Made by a program: the position numbers and the translations under genes
The notes under the pieces: model-generated
Databases searched by the model: none
What the model was told of the DNA's origin: nothing
What the model saw: only the letters and a program-made list of their open reading frames with translations
Origin: Actinomycetota bacterium
GTDB lineage: Bacteria; Actinomycetota; UBA4738; HRBIN12
Direction of reading: 5' to 3'
Assembly (NCBI GenBank): GCA_005884925.1
Contig: VAYU01000025.1
Location: forward strand, 1-64,000
DNA length: 64,000 bases
In this document: positions 16,267 to 25,700 of the stretch, in pieces
How the letters are laid out: each line of letters begins with the position of its first letter
How positions within the stretch are numbered: position 1 is the stretch's first letter

Positions 16267-17139
16267 TCACCGAGGGTCTGTCCAGCGGTCCAGGACGGCC
16301 GCGACCGCCGCCCGGCCGGCCTCGGACAACCGTCCGGCCCCCACGGCCAGATCCAGCGCCACCCGACACATCGCGACATAGGCAGACACCGTGTCCGGCG
16401 CGTGTCGTTCGAGCGCGTCGAGGTTCCGGGTGATCGTCGTCGTGTCACCCCGGACGGCCGGACCGGTGAGCGCCACCGCGGTTCCCAACCTCGCGATGTT
16501 GTCGAGCGTGGCCATCTGGAGCGGATGCATCGCGTCCGCGGGATCGGGCACGCCGGCCACGGCGAACAACCGCTCGGCGATGGCCGTCGTCGCCACGAGG
16601 TAGTTCGATGCGAAGACCGCGGCGGCGTGATACAGCGGGCGAAGATCGTCGCGGAGACGGAACGGCGCGGCGCCCAGCTCGCTCGCGAGCCACTCACCGA
16701 GCGTGAAGCCCTCATCGTCGTCGGCCGTGACGGCGATCCGACAGCCCGGGAGGGTGCGGATGGCCCCGTCGACGTCCGGGAAGGTCTGCAGCGGATGGGT
16801 CGCCAGGCGGCGCGCCCCTCGTTCGCGGAGAGCGAGGAGGACGTCGAGGCCGGTCGCCCCCGACAGGTGCGTCACCCAGCTGCCCGAGGGCACCGTCCCC
16901 GCCCTGGCAAGCTCCGCCACGACCGTACCCAGGGCGTCGTCGGGAACCCCCAGCAGCAGGAGGTCGCCGAGCGCGGCCGTCTCCGCGGCGGGAAGGACCG
17001 GAACCCCCGGCAACCACGCAGCTGCGCGCTCGGTCGTCGCGCCGCGACCAGAGACGGCGGCCACGTGGTGTCCAGCACGAGCGAGCAGGACGGCGACGGC
17101 GGTGCCCACACGCCCGGCGCCGATCACGGCGATCCTCAC
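16267..17139 (-). CDS. Rossmann-fold DUF2520 protein, ketopantoate-reductase-like
   Basis: A 290-residue NAD(P)-binding protein. The dinucleotide motif is AVIGAGRVGTAVA (about 4-16), and the C-terminal half is an all-helical DUF2520 domain (about 125-280). The fold resembles 6-phosphogluconate dehydrogenase and ketopantoate reductase families. The gene precedes panC in many Actinomycetota, so a role in pantoate formation has been suggested by position but I know of no proof. The GTG start overlaps the upstream stop as GTGA. Alternative: a redox enzyme unrelated to CoA. Confidence 0.85.
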   Translation of the reverse strand: MRIAVIGAGRVGTAVAVLLARAGHHVAAVSGRGATTERAAAWLPGVPVLPAAETAALGDLLLLGVPDDALGTVVAELARAGTVPSGSWVTHLSGATGLDVLLALRERGARRLATHPLQTFPDVDGAIRTLPGCRIAVTADDDEGFTLGEWLASELGAAPFRLRDDLRPLYHAAAVFASNYLVATTAIAERLFAVAGVPDPADAMHPLQMATLDNIARLGTAVALTGPAVRGDTTTITRNLDALERHAPDTVSAYVAMCRVALDLAVGAGRLSEAGRAAVAAVLDRWTDPR

Positions 17140-18461
17140 GACGCCGATCCCGAGGGATCGAGCGAGGACGGACTCCACAGCAGGGGCCCGGCCGGGCGAG
17201 GCGCGCCTGGCGGCAACGTGAGGGGACGGAGCTCGCGGGCCCGGACGAAGGAGAGCTCGCCGTCCTGCAACAGGATGAGGTCGCCGCCCGCCGTGACCGT
17301 CGCCTCGATCGTGGCCGCGTCGGTCTGGTCGACGAGCTCGGGCACGCGCAGACCGACACCCGGGCCCATCGTGATGCGATAGACACCGCGAACGCCGCGA
17401 TACAGGCCAAGCACGTAGGCATCCCCGGCGTCCCAGGACCACGTGAGGAACTCGTCGACCAGCAGCGGCTGGCTCCTCCTGCCGAACGGGACGGGACCGT
17501 TCTGTGAGGGGGATCGGTGGTAGAGCTCCAGGCCCGGCGGCGGCCGGCCCGTCTCGCCCGAGCCTGGTCGTGGGACCGGGGTGACGAGGAAGTCGCCGCG
17601 GGTGGACAAACTCACGAGCGCGTGGTCGTCGATGAACCGCTCCGTGTAGCCGCCGCCGATGAAGACGATCGACGCCGCCGTCCTTCGCGCGGCAACCACG
17701 TAGATGAATGTCCCGTCCCGTGCGATCGTCAGGGGGAGGCCGCACATCGGCCCGTCGTACCGGACGTCGGACGTGCCGAACGACACGATATGGCTGGTGA
17801 TCACGACGTGTCGGAGACAGCCGTGGGTGCGATCTCCGAACCGCAGCGAGGTCACGTCCTGGCCGCCGGACGACCAGGTCACGAGGTCGCCGGCGGCGAC
17901 GCGGATCGCGCGGCCGTCCGGTGTGAGGAAGTGCAGGATGCTGGCAACCTGCCGACGTCCTTCGCTCGAGGTCACTCCGACCCAGCCGGGGGTCACGCTC
18001 GATGCGTCGACGAGGGTGGTCGGCTCCTCGACGCTCGGCCCGCGCGCGACCCGACCCGTCCGGAGATCCCACGTCCACAGCACCCAACCGTGTGGATCCT
18101 GCGCCGCGTAGATCAGGGTCCCGTCCAGACCCGACGCCGGACCGTTCGCGGTCGCGGGTGTGGCGGCCGGCGTGTGCGAGCTGATGAAGACGAACGCGCC
18201 GACCGCGACGGCGACGATGAGGCCGGAGGTGATCCACGCGCGGGGTCGGGCTCGTGCATCGCGGGAGCTCCGTCCCGCCGACCGCGGTTCCTCCGGAGGC
18301 ACATCGACGCGATCCCGGCGTTCGGGGGACGAGACCTGCCGGTGAGCTGAACGAGGTGTCTCCGGCGGCGCCGACGTGAAGAGACCCGTCCCGCACTCCG
18401 GGCAGGTGCTCGACGGCGTCTCCCCCGACCAGTCGCAGCGGAGGCAGAGCTTGTCGCTCAT
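17136..18461 (-). CDS. Zinc-ribbon, single-pass membrane protein with propeller-like external domain
   Basis: 441 residues. The N-terminal zinc ribbon has Cys6, Cys9, Cys20 and Cys23. A proline-rich linker is followed by one transmembrane helix (about 77-94). The remaining 340 residues are beta-rich, with repeated hydrophobic strands and Trp/Gly turns suggesting a beta-propeller, but without the SPDG blade motifs of the two sigma-linked proteins. I do not recognise the family. It is fused into the folate/pantothenate operon by ATGA (with folK) and GTGA (with DUF2520) overlaps, so it is co-translated with enzymes it has no obvious link to. Confidence 0.75.
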   Translation of the reverse strand: MSDKLCLRCDWSGETPSSTCPECGTGLFTSAPPETPRSAHRQVSSPERRDRVDVPPEEPRSAGRSSRDARARPRAWITSGLIVAVAVGAFVFISSHTPAATPATANGPASGLDGTLIYAAQDPHGWVLWTWDLRTGRVARGPSVEEPTTLVDASSVTPGWVGVTSSEGRRQVASILHFLTPDGRAIRVAAGDLVTWSSGGQDVTSLRFGDRTHGCLRHVVITSHIVSFGTSDVRYDGPMCGLPLTIARDGTFIYVVAARRTAASIVFIGGGYTERFIDDHALVSLSTRGDFLVTPVPRPGSGETGRPPPGLELYHRSPSQNGPVPFGRRSQPLLVDEFLTWSWDAGDAYVLGLYRGVRGVYRITMGPGVGLRVPELVDQTDAATIEATVTAGGDLILLQDGELSFVRARELRPLTLPPGAPRPAGPLLWSPSSLDPSGSAS

Positions 18462-18949
18462 GGGAGGACCAGCGGGGGGGCGTAGGGCCGCGCTGTGTCG
18501 CCGTCGACGGCCAGGTCGAGGACCCGTGTTCCATCCGCGAGGACGGGATCCGGGTCGATCTCCAGCAGGGGCAGGACGACGAACGAGCGCTCGGTCATGC
18601 GCGGATGCGGGATCGTGAGGGTCGGCTCGTTCACGATCAGGTCGTCGTAGATCAGGACGTCGATGTCGATCGTCCGCGGGCCCCAACGGACCCCGCGCGT
18701 GCGCCCGAGCTCGGCTTCCACACGGTTGCACGCCGCCAGCACCTCGTGCGGCCCGGCCTCGGTCTCCGTGCGGACCACGGCGTTCAGGTAGGGAGGCTGG
18801 TCGGGCGGGCCGCCCATGGGCTCGGTCTCCCAGATCCGCGAGGAGGCTACCGCGCGCACGCCTTCGGCCGCGAGCAGGTCGACCGCCGCTTGGAGGGAAC
18901 GCAGACGGTCGCCGAGGTTCGCGCCCAGCCCCAGGGTCGCCACGTGCAT
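18458..18949 (-). CDS. folK: 6-hydroxymethyl-7,8-dihydropterin pyrophosphokinase
   Basis: 163 residues, the usual FolK length. The family signatures LGLGANLGDR (about 6-15), the pterin-binding YLNAV, and RWGPRTIDIDVLIYDD with HPRMTERSFVVLPL are present; the two Asp of IDIDVL bind Mg-ATP. The start is ATG 18947-18949, 5 bases after folB ends. It pyrophosphorylates the FolB product ahead of FolP. Confidence 0.95.
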   Translation of the reverse strand: MHVATLGLGANLGDRLRSLQAAVDLLAAEGVRAVASSRIWETEPMGGPPDQPPYLNAVVRTETEAGPHEVLAACNRVEAELGRTRGVRWGPRTIDIDVLIYDDLIVNEPTLTIPHPRMTERSFVVLPLLEIDPDPVLADGTRVLDLAVDGDTARPYAPPLVLP

Positions 18950-18954
18950 CGCGC

Positions 18955-19305
18955 TCAGCGTTCCGGGAGCGTCACCGCCGCGGCGACGCCCTGGATCCCG
19001 AGGCGCATCGCTGCATCCGGCTTGTGGACGATCACCGTGGCGCTGACGATGCGATCGAACGTCAGGCACTCGCGCGCGACGGCCTGGGCCATCGACTCGA
19101 TCAGATCGAACGACCCCTCCCCGACGATGCCCCGGACACGCTCGGTGACGTCGCGGTAGTCGGCCGTCGCGTCGATGCGGTCATCGCCGACGTCGATCTC
19201 GAGGTCGAGGTCCACGACGAACGGCTGCGCCGCGTCCTTCTCCCCCGGGCGCGCACCGTGACGACCTTCCACCTCGATGCCGGACAGGAACACCCGCGAG
19301 CTCAT
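18955..19305 (-). CDS. folB: Dihydroneopterin aldolase
   Basis: 116 residues, full length. FLSGIEVEGRHGARPGEK carries the N-terminal FolB pattern, DYRDVTERV contributes the substrate site, and FDLIESMAQAVA holds the Glu that binds the pterin. The ATG overlaps the stop of the hydrolase-like gene as ATGA. It acts directly upstream of FolK in folate synthesis. Confidence 0.94.
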   Translation of the reverse strand: MSSRVFLSGIEVEGRHGARPGEKDAAQPFVVDLDLEIDVGDDRIDATADYRDVTERVRGIVGEGSFDLIESMAQAVARECLTFDRIVSATVIVHKPDAAMRLGIQGVAAAVTLPER

Positions 19306-20153
19306 GCGTTCGGTCCCACCTCCTGCCCGGAGGGGTCGGGCACGGTCGACCCGTTGGCATCGTCCCCCTCGCCCGGCACCAGGTCCACCCATCCCGGCCG
19401 ACGCTCCAGCTGGAGCGTCGTGATCCCGCCGTGGTCGTGCGGCGCGCGGAGGTAGCGGGCGCGCAGGTACTCGAGGATCATCACGCCGATCGTGTCGAAG
19501 GCATCGTCGAGGAGCAGATGACCCGACTCGGGGACGAACCCGAGCGTCGAGGCGGGGATCGCCGCGCTCAGCCGTTCGGCGATCCCCGGATCGACGATGC
19601 GGTCTTCGTCGCCGTGGAGCATGAACACGGGTTGCTCCCACGAGGCCATCGCGTCCTCGAGGCCGGTGACGTCGTCACCGGCCTCGAGGACGGCGCGACC
19701 CCGCGCGTACGCGCCGGGATCGCGCTGCCACCGCACGAGGTACCCCTCCTCGTCCGCGAGCGCGAGCGGCTCGACGTGCGCGAACACGAGCGCTTCCTCC
19801 GCCGTCTCGGGGAGGACCGGGACCCCTGTGGGGCCGACCGAACCGAGCAGCACGACCGCGTCCACGTCGGTTCCGCCACCGTCGAACGCCAGGATCTGCG
19901 CGACGCGTCCGCCGGTCCCGTGCCCGACCAGCGCGGCTCGCTCGATCCCGAGCTCGCGCAGGCGGCCGCGGACCGCGGCCGCCTGCGCTCGCGACCCATC
20001 GCCCTGCAGGCCGGCGAGGTCCGCGACTAGGACGCGGAACCGGGTCGCCAGCAGTGGAACGAGCTGCCGGAACGCGTACCCGCCGAACGGGAACCCCGGC
20101 AGGAGCACGACGGGCTCCCCATCGCCGGTCGTCTCGAACGGCAGCTCGTTCAC
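19302..20153 (-). CDS. Alpha/beta-hydrolase-fold protein lacking the nucleophile
   Basis: 283 residues with a normal alpha/beta-hydrolase outline: an oxyanion-type LLPGFPFGG (about 17-25), an Asp in HGDEDRIVD (about 180-188) and a His in ESGHLLL (His212). The nucleophile elbow, normally G-x-S-x-G, reads GHGTG (77-81), and the codon for residue 79 is GGG (19917-19919), so glycine replaces the catalytic serine. It is therefore unlikely to be a classical serine hydrolase. GTG start overlaps the folP stop and its own stop overlaps folB, so it is translated with folate enzymes. The last 40 residues are a hydrophilic tail. Confidence 0.82.
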   Translation of the reverse strand: MNELPFETTGDGEPVVLLPGFPFGGYAFRQLVPLLATRFRVLVADLAGLQGDGSRAQAAAVRGRLRELGIERAALVGHGTGGRVAQILAFDGGGTDVDAVVLLGSVGPTGVPVLPETAEEALVFAHVEPLALADEEGYLVRWQRDPGAYARGRAVLEAGDDVTGLEDAMASWEQPVFMLHGDEDRIVDPGIAERLSAAIPASTLGFVPESGHLLLDDAFDTIGVMILEYLRARYLRAPHDHGGITTLQLERRPGWVDLVPGEGDDANGSTVPDPSGQEVGPNA

Positions 20154-21007
20154 GCCGGCTCCCGGACGACCGCGTCGGCGACCTTGAGCGCCCGGACGGT
20201 CGCCTGGACGTCGTGCACGCGCACCAGGTCCGCGCCGTGTGCCGCCGCGAGCACCGCCACGGCGAGCGAGCCTTCGAGACGAGCCGCCGGATCCTCGACA
20301 CCGGTCAGCGTTCCGATGAAGCGCTTGCGGGATGCCCCGACCATGACCGCGGCGCCCAGCATCCGCAGCGTCGGAACCGCGCGCAGGAGCGCGAGGTTGT
20401 GGTCCACGTTCTTGCCGAACCCGATCCCGGGGTCGATGCAGACGCGCTCCTCGGGGATGCCGGCGAACACGGCTGCCTCGATCCGCTCGCGCAGGAACTC
20501 GTTCACCTCGGCCACGACGTCGTCGTAGCGCGGGTCTTCCTGCATCGTCTTCGGCTCACCGAGCATGTGCATCAGCACGATCCCGGCGCGGGCACCGGAG
20601 ACGATCTCCAGGAGCCTCCCGTCGCGACCGCCTGCGATGTCGTTGACGACGCAAGCGCCGGCGTCCAGCGCAACCCTCGCCACCTCCGGCTTGTGCGTGT
20701 CGACGCTGATAGGCGTCCCGGGCCGGGCCTTCGCGAGTCCCTCGATCACGGGAACCACACGCCGGAGCTCCTCGTCGGCCTCCACGGGATCGGAGCCGGG
20801 GCGGGTCGACTCACCGCCCACGTCCACGAGGTCCGCGCCATCGTCGACCAGCCGCGCGGCGTGGGCCACCGCATCCTCGGCGCTCGCGAACAGCGCGCCG
20901 TCGCTGAAGGAGTCCGGCGTGACGTTGACGATGCCCATCACCAACGTGCGCTCGCCGAGCGTGAACACCACGTCGCGGCATATCCAGATCCGAGCCCCAT
21001 CCGGCAT
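20150..21007 (-). CDS. folP: Dihydropteroate synthase
   Basis: 285 residues. It condenses the FolK product with p-aminobenzoate and is the sulfonamide target. VMGIVNVTPDSFSDG (about 23-37), DVGGESTRPGS (about 62-72), ISVDTHKPEVA, the DPGIGFGKN loop and the final GASRKRFIG and RVHD signatures are all intact. It is first in the folP-hydrolase-folB-folK run, about 40 bases behind the sigma/propeller pair on the same strand. Confidence 0.96.
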   Translation of the reverse strand: MPDGARIWICRDVVFTLGERTLVMGIVNVTPDSFSDGALFASAEDAVAHAARLVDDGADLVDVGGESTRPGSDPVEADEELRRVVPVIEGLAKARPGTPISVDTHKPEVARVALDAGACVVNDIAGGRDGRLLEIVSGARAGIVLMHMLGEPKTMQEDPRYDDVVAEVNEFLRERIEAAVFAGIPEERVCIDPGIGFGKNVDHNLALLRAVPTLRMLGAAVMVGASRKRFIGTLTGVEDPAARLEGSLAVAVLAAAHGADLVRVHDVQATVRALKVADAVVREPA

Positions 21008-21046
21008 AGGGCCATCGTAGATGTGCGGCGCGGAACCGGCCCTCCT

Positions 21047-22159
21047 TCAGGCGGGCTGCACCGACCAGGCGATCGGACCGGAGACCGACCAGCCGTCGGG
21101 AGGCGTGAGCGGTCCGGTGCTCGTGCCGTCCGGATTCATGAAGACGGCGGTACCCCGGTCGTCCTCGATCAGGAGGCGGGACCCGTCGGGCGACCAGGTG
21201 ACGGTGTACCAGTTGCCGCTCGTGGCATCGGTCACGCGTCGCACGTTCGAGCCATCCGCGTCCATCAGCCAGATCGCGCCGCTGTTCCCATCGGATTCCT
21301 GCTCCGAGAACGCGATCGCCGAACCGTCCGGCGATAACGCCACCCACCCCACGTGCCGCGGCAGGTCCGCGAGCACGCGCGAGCCGCTGCCGTCGGCGTT
21401 CGCGACCCAGACGTCCCCACTGGCGTAGTAGATACGCGAGCTGTCCGGCGACCACGAAGGGGAATCCTGGTTCGGGCCGCCGGTCCGCTGCCAGAGCACG
21501 CGCTCGTTCGTGCCGTCGACATCCACCACGTGGATGCCTCCGTCCTGTTCGGAATAGAACGCGATCGTCCGACCGTCCGGCGACCAGGCGATCTCGCCCA
21601 TCTGCGCATCACGCTTGACGACGCGGAAGTTCGAGCCGTCGAGGTCGATCATGCAGAGCGAGTTGATCCCCTCCGTGTATCTCCGGACGAACGCGATCGT
21701 TCGGCCATCCGGGGAGAACGAGGGGCTGTCGTCGCTGGCGAAGCTGAATCGGGCGATCTGGGGATCCGCTTGGTGATCCGCAGGCAGACCGGTCAACTGC
21801 CGGAACCCGGTTCCGTCCGATCTCATCACCGCGATCACCAACCCGGTCGTCGACCCACGCAACTGGGCGGCGAAGGCGAGGAGCCCATCGGAGGTGGCGG
21901 GCGCGACGGAAGCCGTTGCGGTCGCGGTCGGCGTCGCACCCGTCGCGGCCGGAGCTCGATCGTCCGTGCCGCGCGCCCTGAGCAGCAAGCCGAACCCCGC
22001 GGCCGCGACGACCGTTGCGAGGAGGATCACGCCGACCCGGCGCGCTGCGGACGCGGGCAGCTCCTGCGGCTCCTTCGGTCCGAGAGTGCGCGCTCGCGCG
22101 TACACGTCCGGAACGTCGAGGTCGTCGAGCGAACGGAAGCGGTCATGGATGTCAGTCAC
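21047..22159 (-). CDS. Single-pass membrane protein with TolB-like beta-propeller, partner of adjacent sigma factor
   Basis: 370 residues: about 40 cytosolic residues, a transmembrane helix (about 41-61), a Thr/Ala/Pro linker, and a propeller with repeated blades (SPDGRTIAF twice, SPDSSRIYY, SPDGSAIAF, SPDGSRLLI) and DLDGSN/DVDGTN/NADGSG turns. Its GTG lies 8 bases inside the end of the sigma-factor gene, with GGAGGAG 5 bases before it. The same arrangement occurs at 7986-7993. The repeated pairing suggests an external sensor whose N-terminal segment may hold the sigma factor, but this is inference. Confidence 0.82.
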   Translation of the reverse strand: MTDIHDRFRSLDDLDVPDVYARARTLGPKEPQELPASAARRVGVILLATVVAAAGFGLLLRARGTDDRAPAATGATPTATATASVAPATSDGLLAFAAQLRGSTTGLVIAVMRSDGTGFRQLTGLPADHQADPQIARFSFASDDSPSFSPDGRTIAFVRRYTEGINSLCMIDLDGSNFRVVKRDAQMGEIAWSPDGRTIAFYSEQDGGIHVVDVDGTNERVLWQRTGGPNQDSPSWSPDSSRIYYASGDVWVANADGSGSRVLADLPRHVGWVALSPDGSAIAFSEQESDGNSGAIWLMDADGSNVRRVTDATSGNWYTVTWSPDGSRLLIEDDRGTAVFMNPDGTSTGPLTPPDGWSVSGPIAWSVQPA

Positions 22160-22616
22160 CGGTCTCCTCCAAGAGAGGGCGCAGGCGCTTCCGCGCTTGC
22201 GCGAGATGCACCCGGACGGTCGCCTGGCTGCAGCCCAAGATGCGGGCCACGTCGCGGGTCGAGAGGTCGGCGTACTCGTGCAGGACGGCGGCGGCGCGCT
22301 GGTTCGGGCTCAGGCTCGCGAGCGCGTGGACCAGATCCGCGACCGGTTCCGGCATCTGGTAGCTGAGCGTCGGCATCTCGCCGGAGCGACGGCTCCGCGC
22401 CTTCAGCTCCCCCGCCGCGATCCGGAACGACGCCCGCCAGATCCACCGGTCGTGATCGCGAACGGCGTCTCCACGCCCGAGCGCCTGTGCGAACGCCTCC
22501 GCCATCGCGTCGGTCGCGACGTCCGGGTCGGCCGTGAAGGCGACCAGCGATCGCCAGAGCTTGGCGCCCTGCTCCCTCCACACCCGCTCGACCGCGTCGT
22601 GCGGCTCGATGCTCAC
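22152..22616 (-). CDS. Small ECF-like sigma factor
   Basis: 154 residues. A degenerate region 2 (about 8-70, FTADPDVATDAMAEAFAQAL and WIWRASFRIAAGEL) is followed by a clear region 4 (about 98-150) with helix-turn-helix STRDVARILGCSQATVRVHLAQARKRL. The GTG at 22614-22616 gives a compact protein; upstream codons in this frame are low-quality. It is divergent from the cyclase/ATPase gene, the two starts being 85 bases apart. Confidence 0.8.
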   Translation of the reverse strand: MSIEPHDAVERVWREQGAKLWRSLVAFTADPDVATDAMAEAFAQALGRGDAVRDHDRWIWRASFRIAAGELKARSRRSGEMPTLSYQMPEPVADLVHALASLSPNQRAAAVLHEYADLSTRDVARILGCSQATVRVHLAQARKRLRPLLEETGD

Positions 22617-22701
22617 CGCTGCATCCTGCACCACACCGGTACAGGAACGCCGGGCGAGGGAACCGTGTAGGCGGTACGCTCGGCCGTCCACGGGAGGCCG
22701 G

Positions 22702-25700
22702 ATGACCTGCACGAACTGCGGCACCGAGAACAGGCCCGGGCGCAAGTTCTGCGCGAGCTGCGGCGTGGCCCTCTCGACGACCTGCCCGTCGTGCGGCGCC
22801 GCGAACGAACCGACCGACCGTTTCTGCGGCGAATGCGGAACGTCCCTCGCTCCGGGCGTCGCACCGGACGAACGCGCTGCCCCGGTGGCCGAGCGACGGC
22901 TCGTGTCCGTCCTGTTCATGGACCTCGTCGGCTTCACCGCCGCGTCGGAATCACGCGACGCGGAAGATGTCCGGGACCTGCTCTCGCGCTACTTCGACAT
23001 CGCTCGAACCGTCGTCGGGCGCTACGGCGGAACGATCGAGAAGTTCATCGGTGACGCCGTGATGGCGGTCTGGGGGACGCCGATCACCCGCGAGGACGAT
23101 GCCGAGCGCGCGGTCCGAACGGCGCTCGAACTGGTCGCGGCCATGCCCGCCCTCGGCGCAGAAGCCGACGTCGACGGCCTCGCCGCGCGCGCCGGCGTGG
23201 CGACGGGCGAAACCGCGGTCACGCTCGACGCCGAGGGACAGGGCATGGTCGCCGGCGACATCGTGAACACCGCCTCTCGCGTCCAGTCGGCCGCCCCGCG
23301 CGGGGGTGTCTTCGTGACCGATGCAACGCGCCGCGCCACCGATGCCGCGGTCGCGTACGAAGAGGTTGGACCGCACGAGCTGAAGGGCAAGGCCGAGCCG
23401 CTCATGCTGCATCATGCCCTGCGCGTCGTTGCGCTCCGAGGAGGGGAGCTCCGGTCGACGGGATTGGAATCGCCCTTCGTCGGGCGCGATCGGGAGCTCC
23501 GCTTGGTGAAGGAGCTGTTCCACGCCAGTGCGGATCAACGGCGAACGCATCTGATGGCCGTGACCGGCGTGGCTGGGATCGGCAAGTCTCGGCTCGGATG
23601 GGAGTTCTTCAAATACGTCGACGGTCTGGCGGACGATGTGTACTGGCATCGGGGACGCTGCATCGCGTACGGCGAGGGCGTCACCTACTGGGCACTCGCC
23701 GAGATGGTGCGAGGTCGCGCCGGGATCGCCGAGGACGAGGTCCCGGCATCGGCTGCCGAGAAGCTCTCCGACCTGGTCGCGCGGTTCGTCGGCGACATGG
23801 AGGAACGTCGCTGGATCGAGGGACGATTGGGCCAGCTGCTCGGTTTGGAGGACCGGGCCACCGCATCGCGCGACGACCTGTTCGCGGCGTGGCGCCGATT
23901 CGTCGAACGGATCGCGCAACGTGGTCCCGTCGTGCTGGTCTTCGAAGATCTGCAGTGGGCAGATCCCGAGCTCCTCGATTTCATCGACCATCTGCTCGAC
24001 TGGAGCCGCGATCAGCCCATCTTCGTGCTGGGTCTCGCACGTCCCGAGATCGTCGACCGCCGGGCCGGCTGGGGAACGGGGAGACGCGGCGTCACGTCGC
24101 TCTTCCTCGAACCGCTCGATGACACGACGATGGAAGCGCTCCTGCACGGGATGGTGCCGGGCCTCCCCGAGCTCGTTGGCCGCAAGATCCGGGAACGCTC
24201 CGAAGGGATCCCGCTCTACGCCGTCGAGACCGTGCGGATGCTCCTGGATCGAGGGCTGCTTCGCCGTGACGGGAACCGCTTCGAGCCCACCGGTCCGATC
24301 GAGGACCTGGACGTCCCGGAAACCCTCCACACGCTGATCCAGGCGCGACTGGACGGCCTCGCGCCGGAAGATCGGGCGTTGCTGCAAGACGCTTCCGTCC
24401 TCGGCAAGACCTTCCCGCCGGACACGCTCGCCGCACTCACGGGCCGCGACGAGCACGCGGTCCGCAAGACCCTCGAGGGGCTCGTCCGTCGTGAGTTCCT
24501 CGCGGTCCAGACCGACGAGCGTTCGCCCGAGCGGGGACAGTTCGGATTCCTGCAGTCCCTGATGCAGCGCGTCGCGTACGAGACGTTGTCGCGGCGTGAC
24601 CGCAAGGCGAAGCACCTCGCGATCGCGCGATGGCTCGAGGACTCGTGGGCCGGCGATGACGACGAGATCGTCGAGGTGATCGCGTCGCACTACCTCGAGG
24701 CGTATCGAGCGGATCCCGAAGCGGAGGACGCACACGCCCTTCGAGCGAATGCGCGCGTGGCGCTCGCGCGAGCGGGGGACCGTGCGCGCGCGCTTGCGGC
24801 CGCCCGTCAGGCTCGCGGCTATTACCAACGTGCAGCAGAGCTCGCGGACGAGCCGTCCGAGGAGGCCGGGTTGCTCGAGCAGATCGGGATGACGCACCGT
24901 GAGGACGGCGATCCTGCCGACGCCCTCACCGCGTTCGAGCGCTCGCACGCGTTGTTCTCCGAAGAGGGACTGCATCACGACGCCGCGCGGCTTTCGGCAC
25001 GCATGGGCGAGGCGCTCTGGCTCTTGGGGAGGCCGGACGAGGGAGCCGCGCGCATGGAGCAAGCCCTCGGTTCGCTCGGCGAGGACGAGCAGGATCGCGA
25101 TCTCGCGACGCTCGCGGCGCAGATGGGCCGGATCCTCTTCTTCCTCGGCCGGCTCGATGACTCCTGGGACCGATCGGAGGCCGCGCTCCGCACGGCGGAG
25201 GCGATGTGGCTCCCGGACGTTCTCTCCGAAGCGCTCAACACGAAGGCGCTCGTGCTCAGCACGCGGGATCGGCCCGAGGAGTCCTTGGCGCTGCTCACGC
25301 GCAGCCTCGAACTTGCGCGCGAGGGCGACGTCCCGAACTCCGCCCTCCGGGCGTATACGAACCTCTCGAACCACATGATGGAGCTCGAACGGTGGGACGA
25401 CGCGGCCTCCTATCAGGAGGAAGGCGGGAAGCTTGCCGAACGGGTGGGCTTCCGATCCTCGTGGTGGTTCCTGCAGCAACACGTCGGTTTCCGGCTGCTG
25501 GCCCTCGGGCGATGGGATGAGATGCTCGCGATGATCGAAGCGTTGCCAGCTCCCGAGGACGACCCCGCGGTTCTGGCCGGCCGCGACGGACTGGCATGGG
25601 CAGCCATGCAGATCTCGACGCGCAGAGGCCGGCTCGAGGACGCGGACCGATACGCCGCGATGTGGGCTCGCTCCGAAACAGACGTCCAGAGCCTCGCCGC

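Noticed and set aside
15399..16715. PanC extended by about 150 residues at its N-terminus
   Set aside because: The extension overlaps DUF2520 in another frame; the ATG at 16257-16259 gives the canonical PanC start.
16267..18534. Long continuous minus-strand frame that could be read as a 755-residue fusion ending in DUF2520
   Set aside because: The upstream part is out of frame with, and overlaps, the zinc-ribbon membrane gene; the GTG at 17139 in a GTGA overlap gives a normal-length DUF2520 protein.
18458..21007. Tetrahydrofolate or other riboswitch ahead of the folate genes
   Set aside because: Intergenic gaps are absent or tens of bases long and show no conserved fold.
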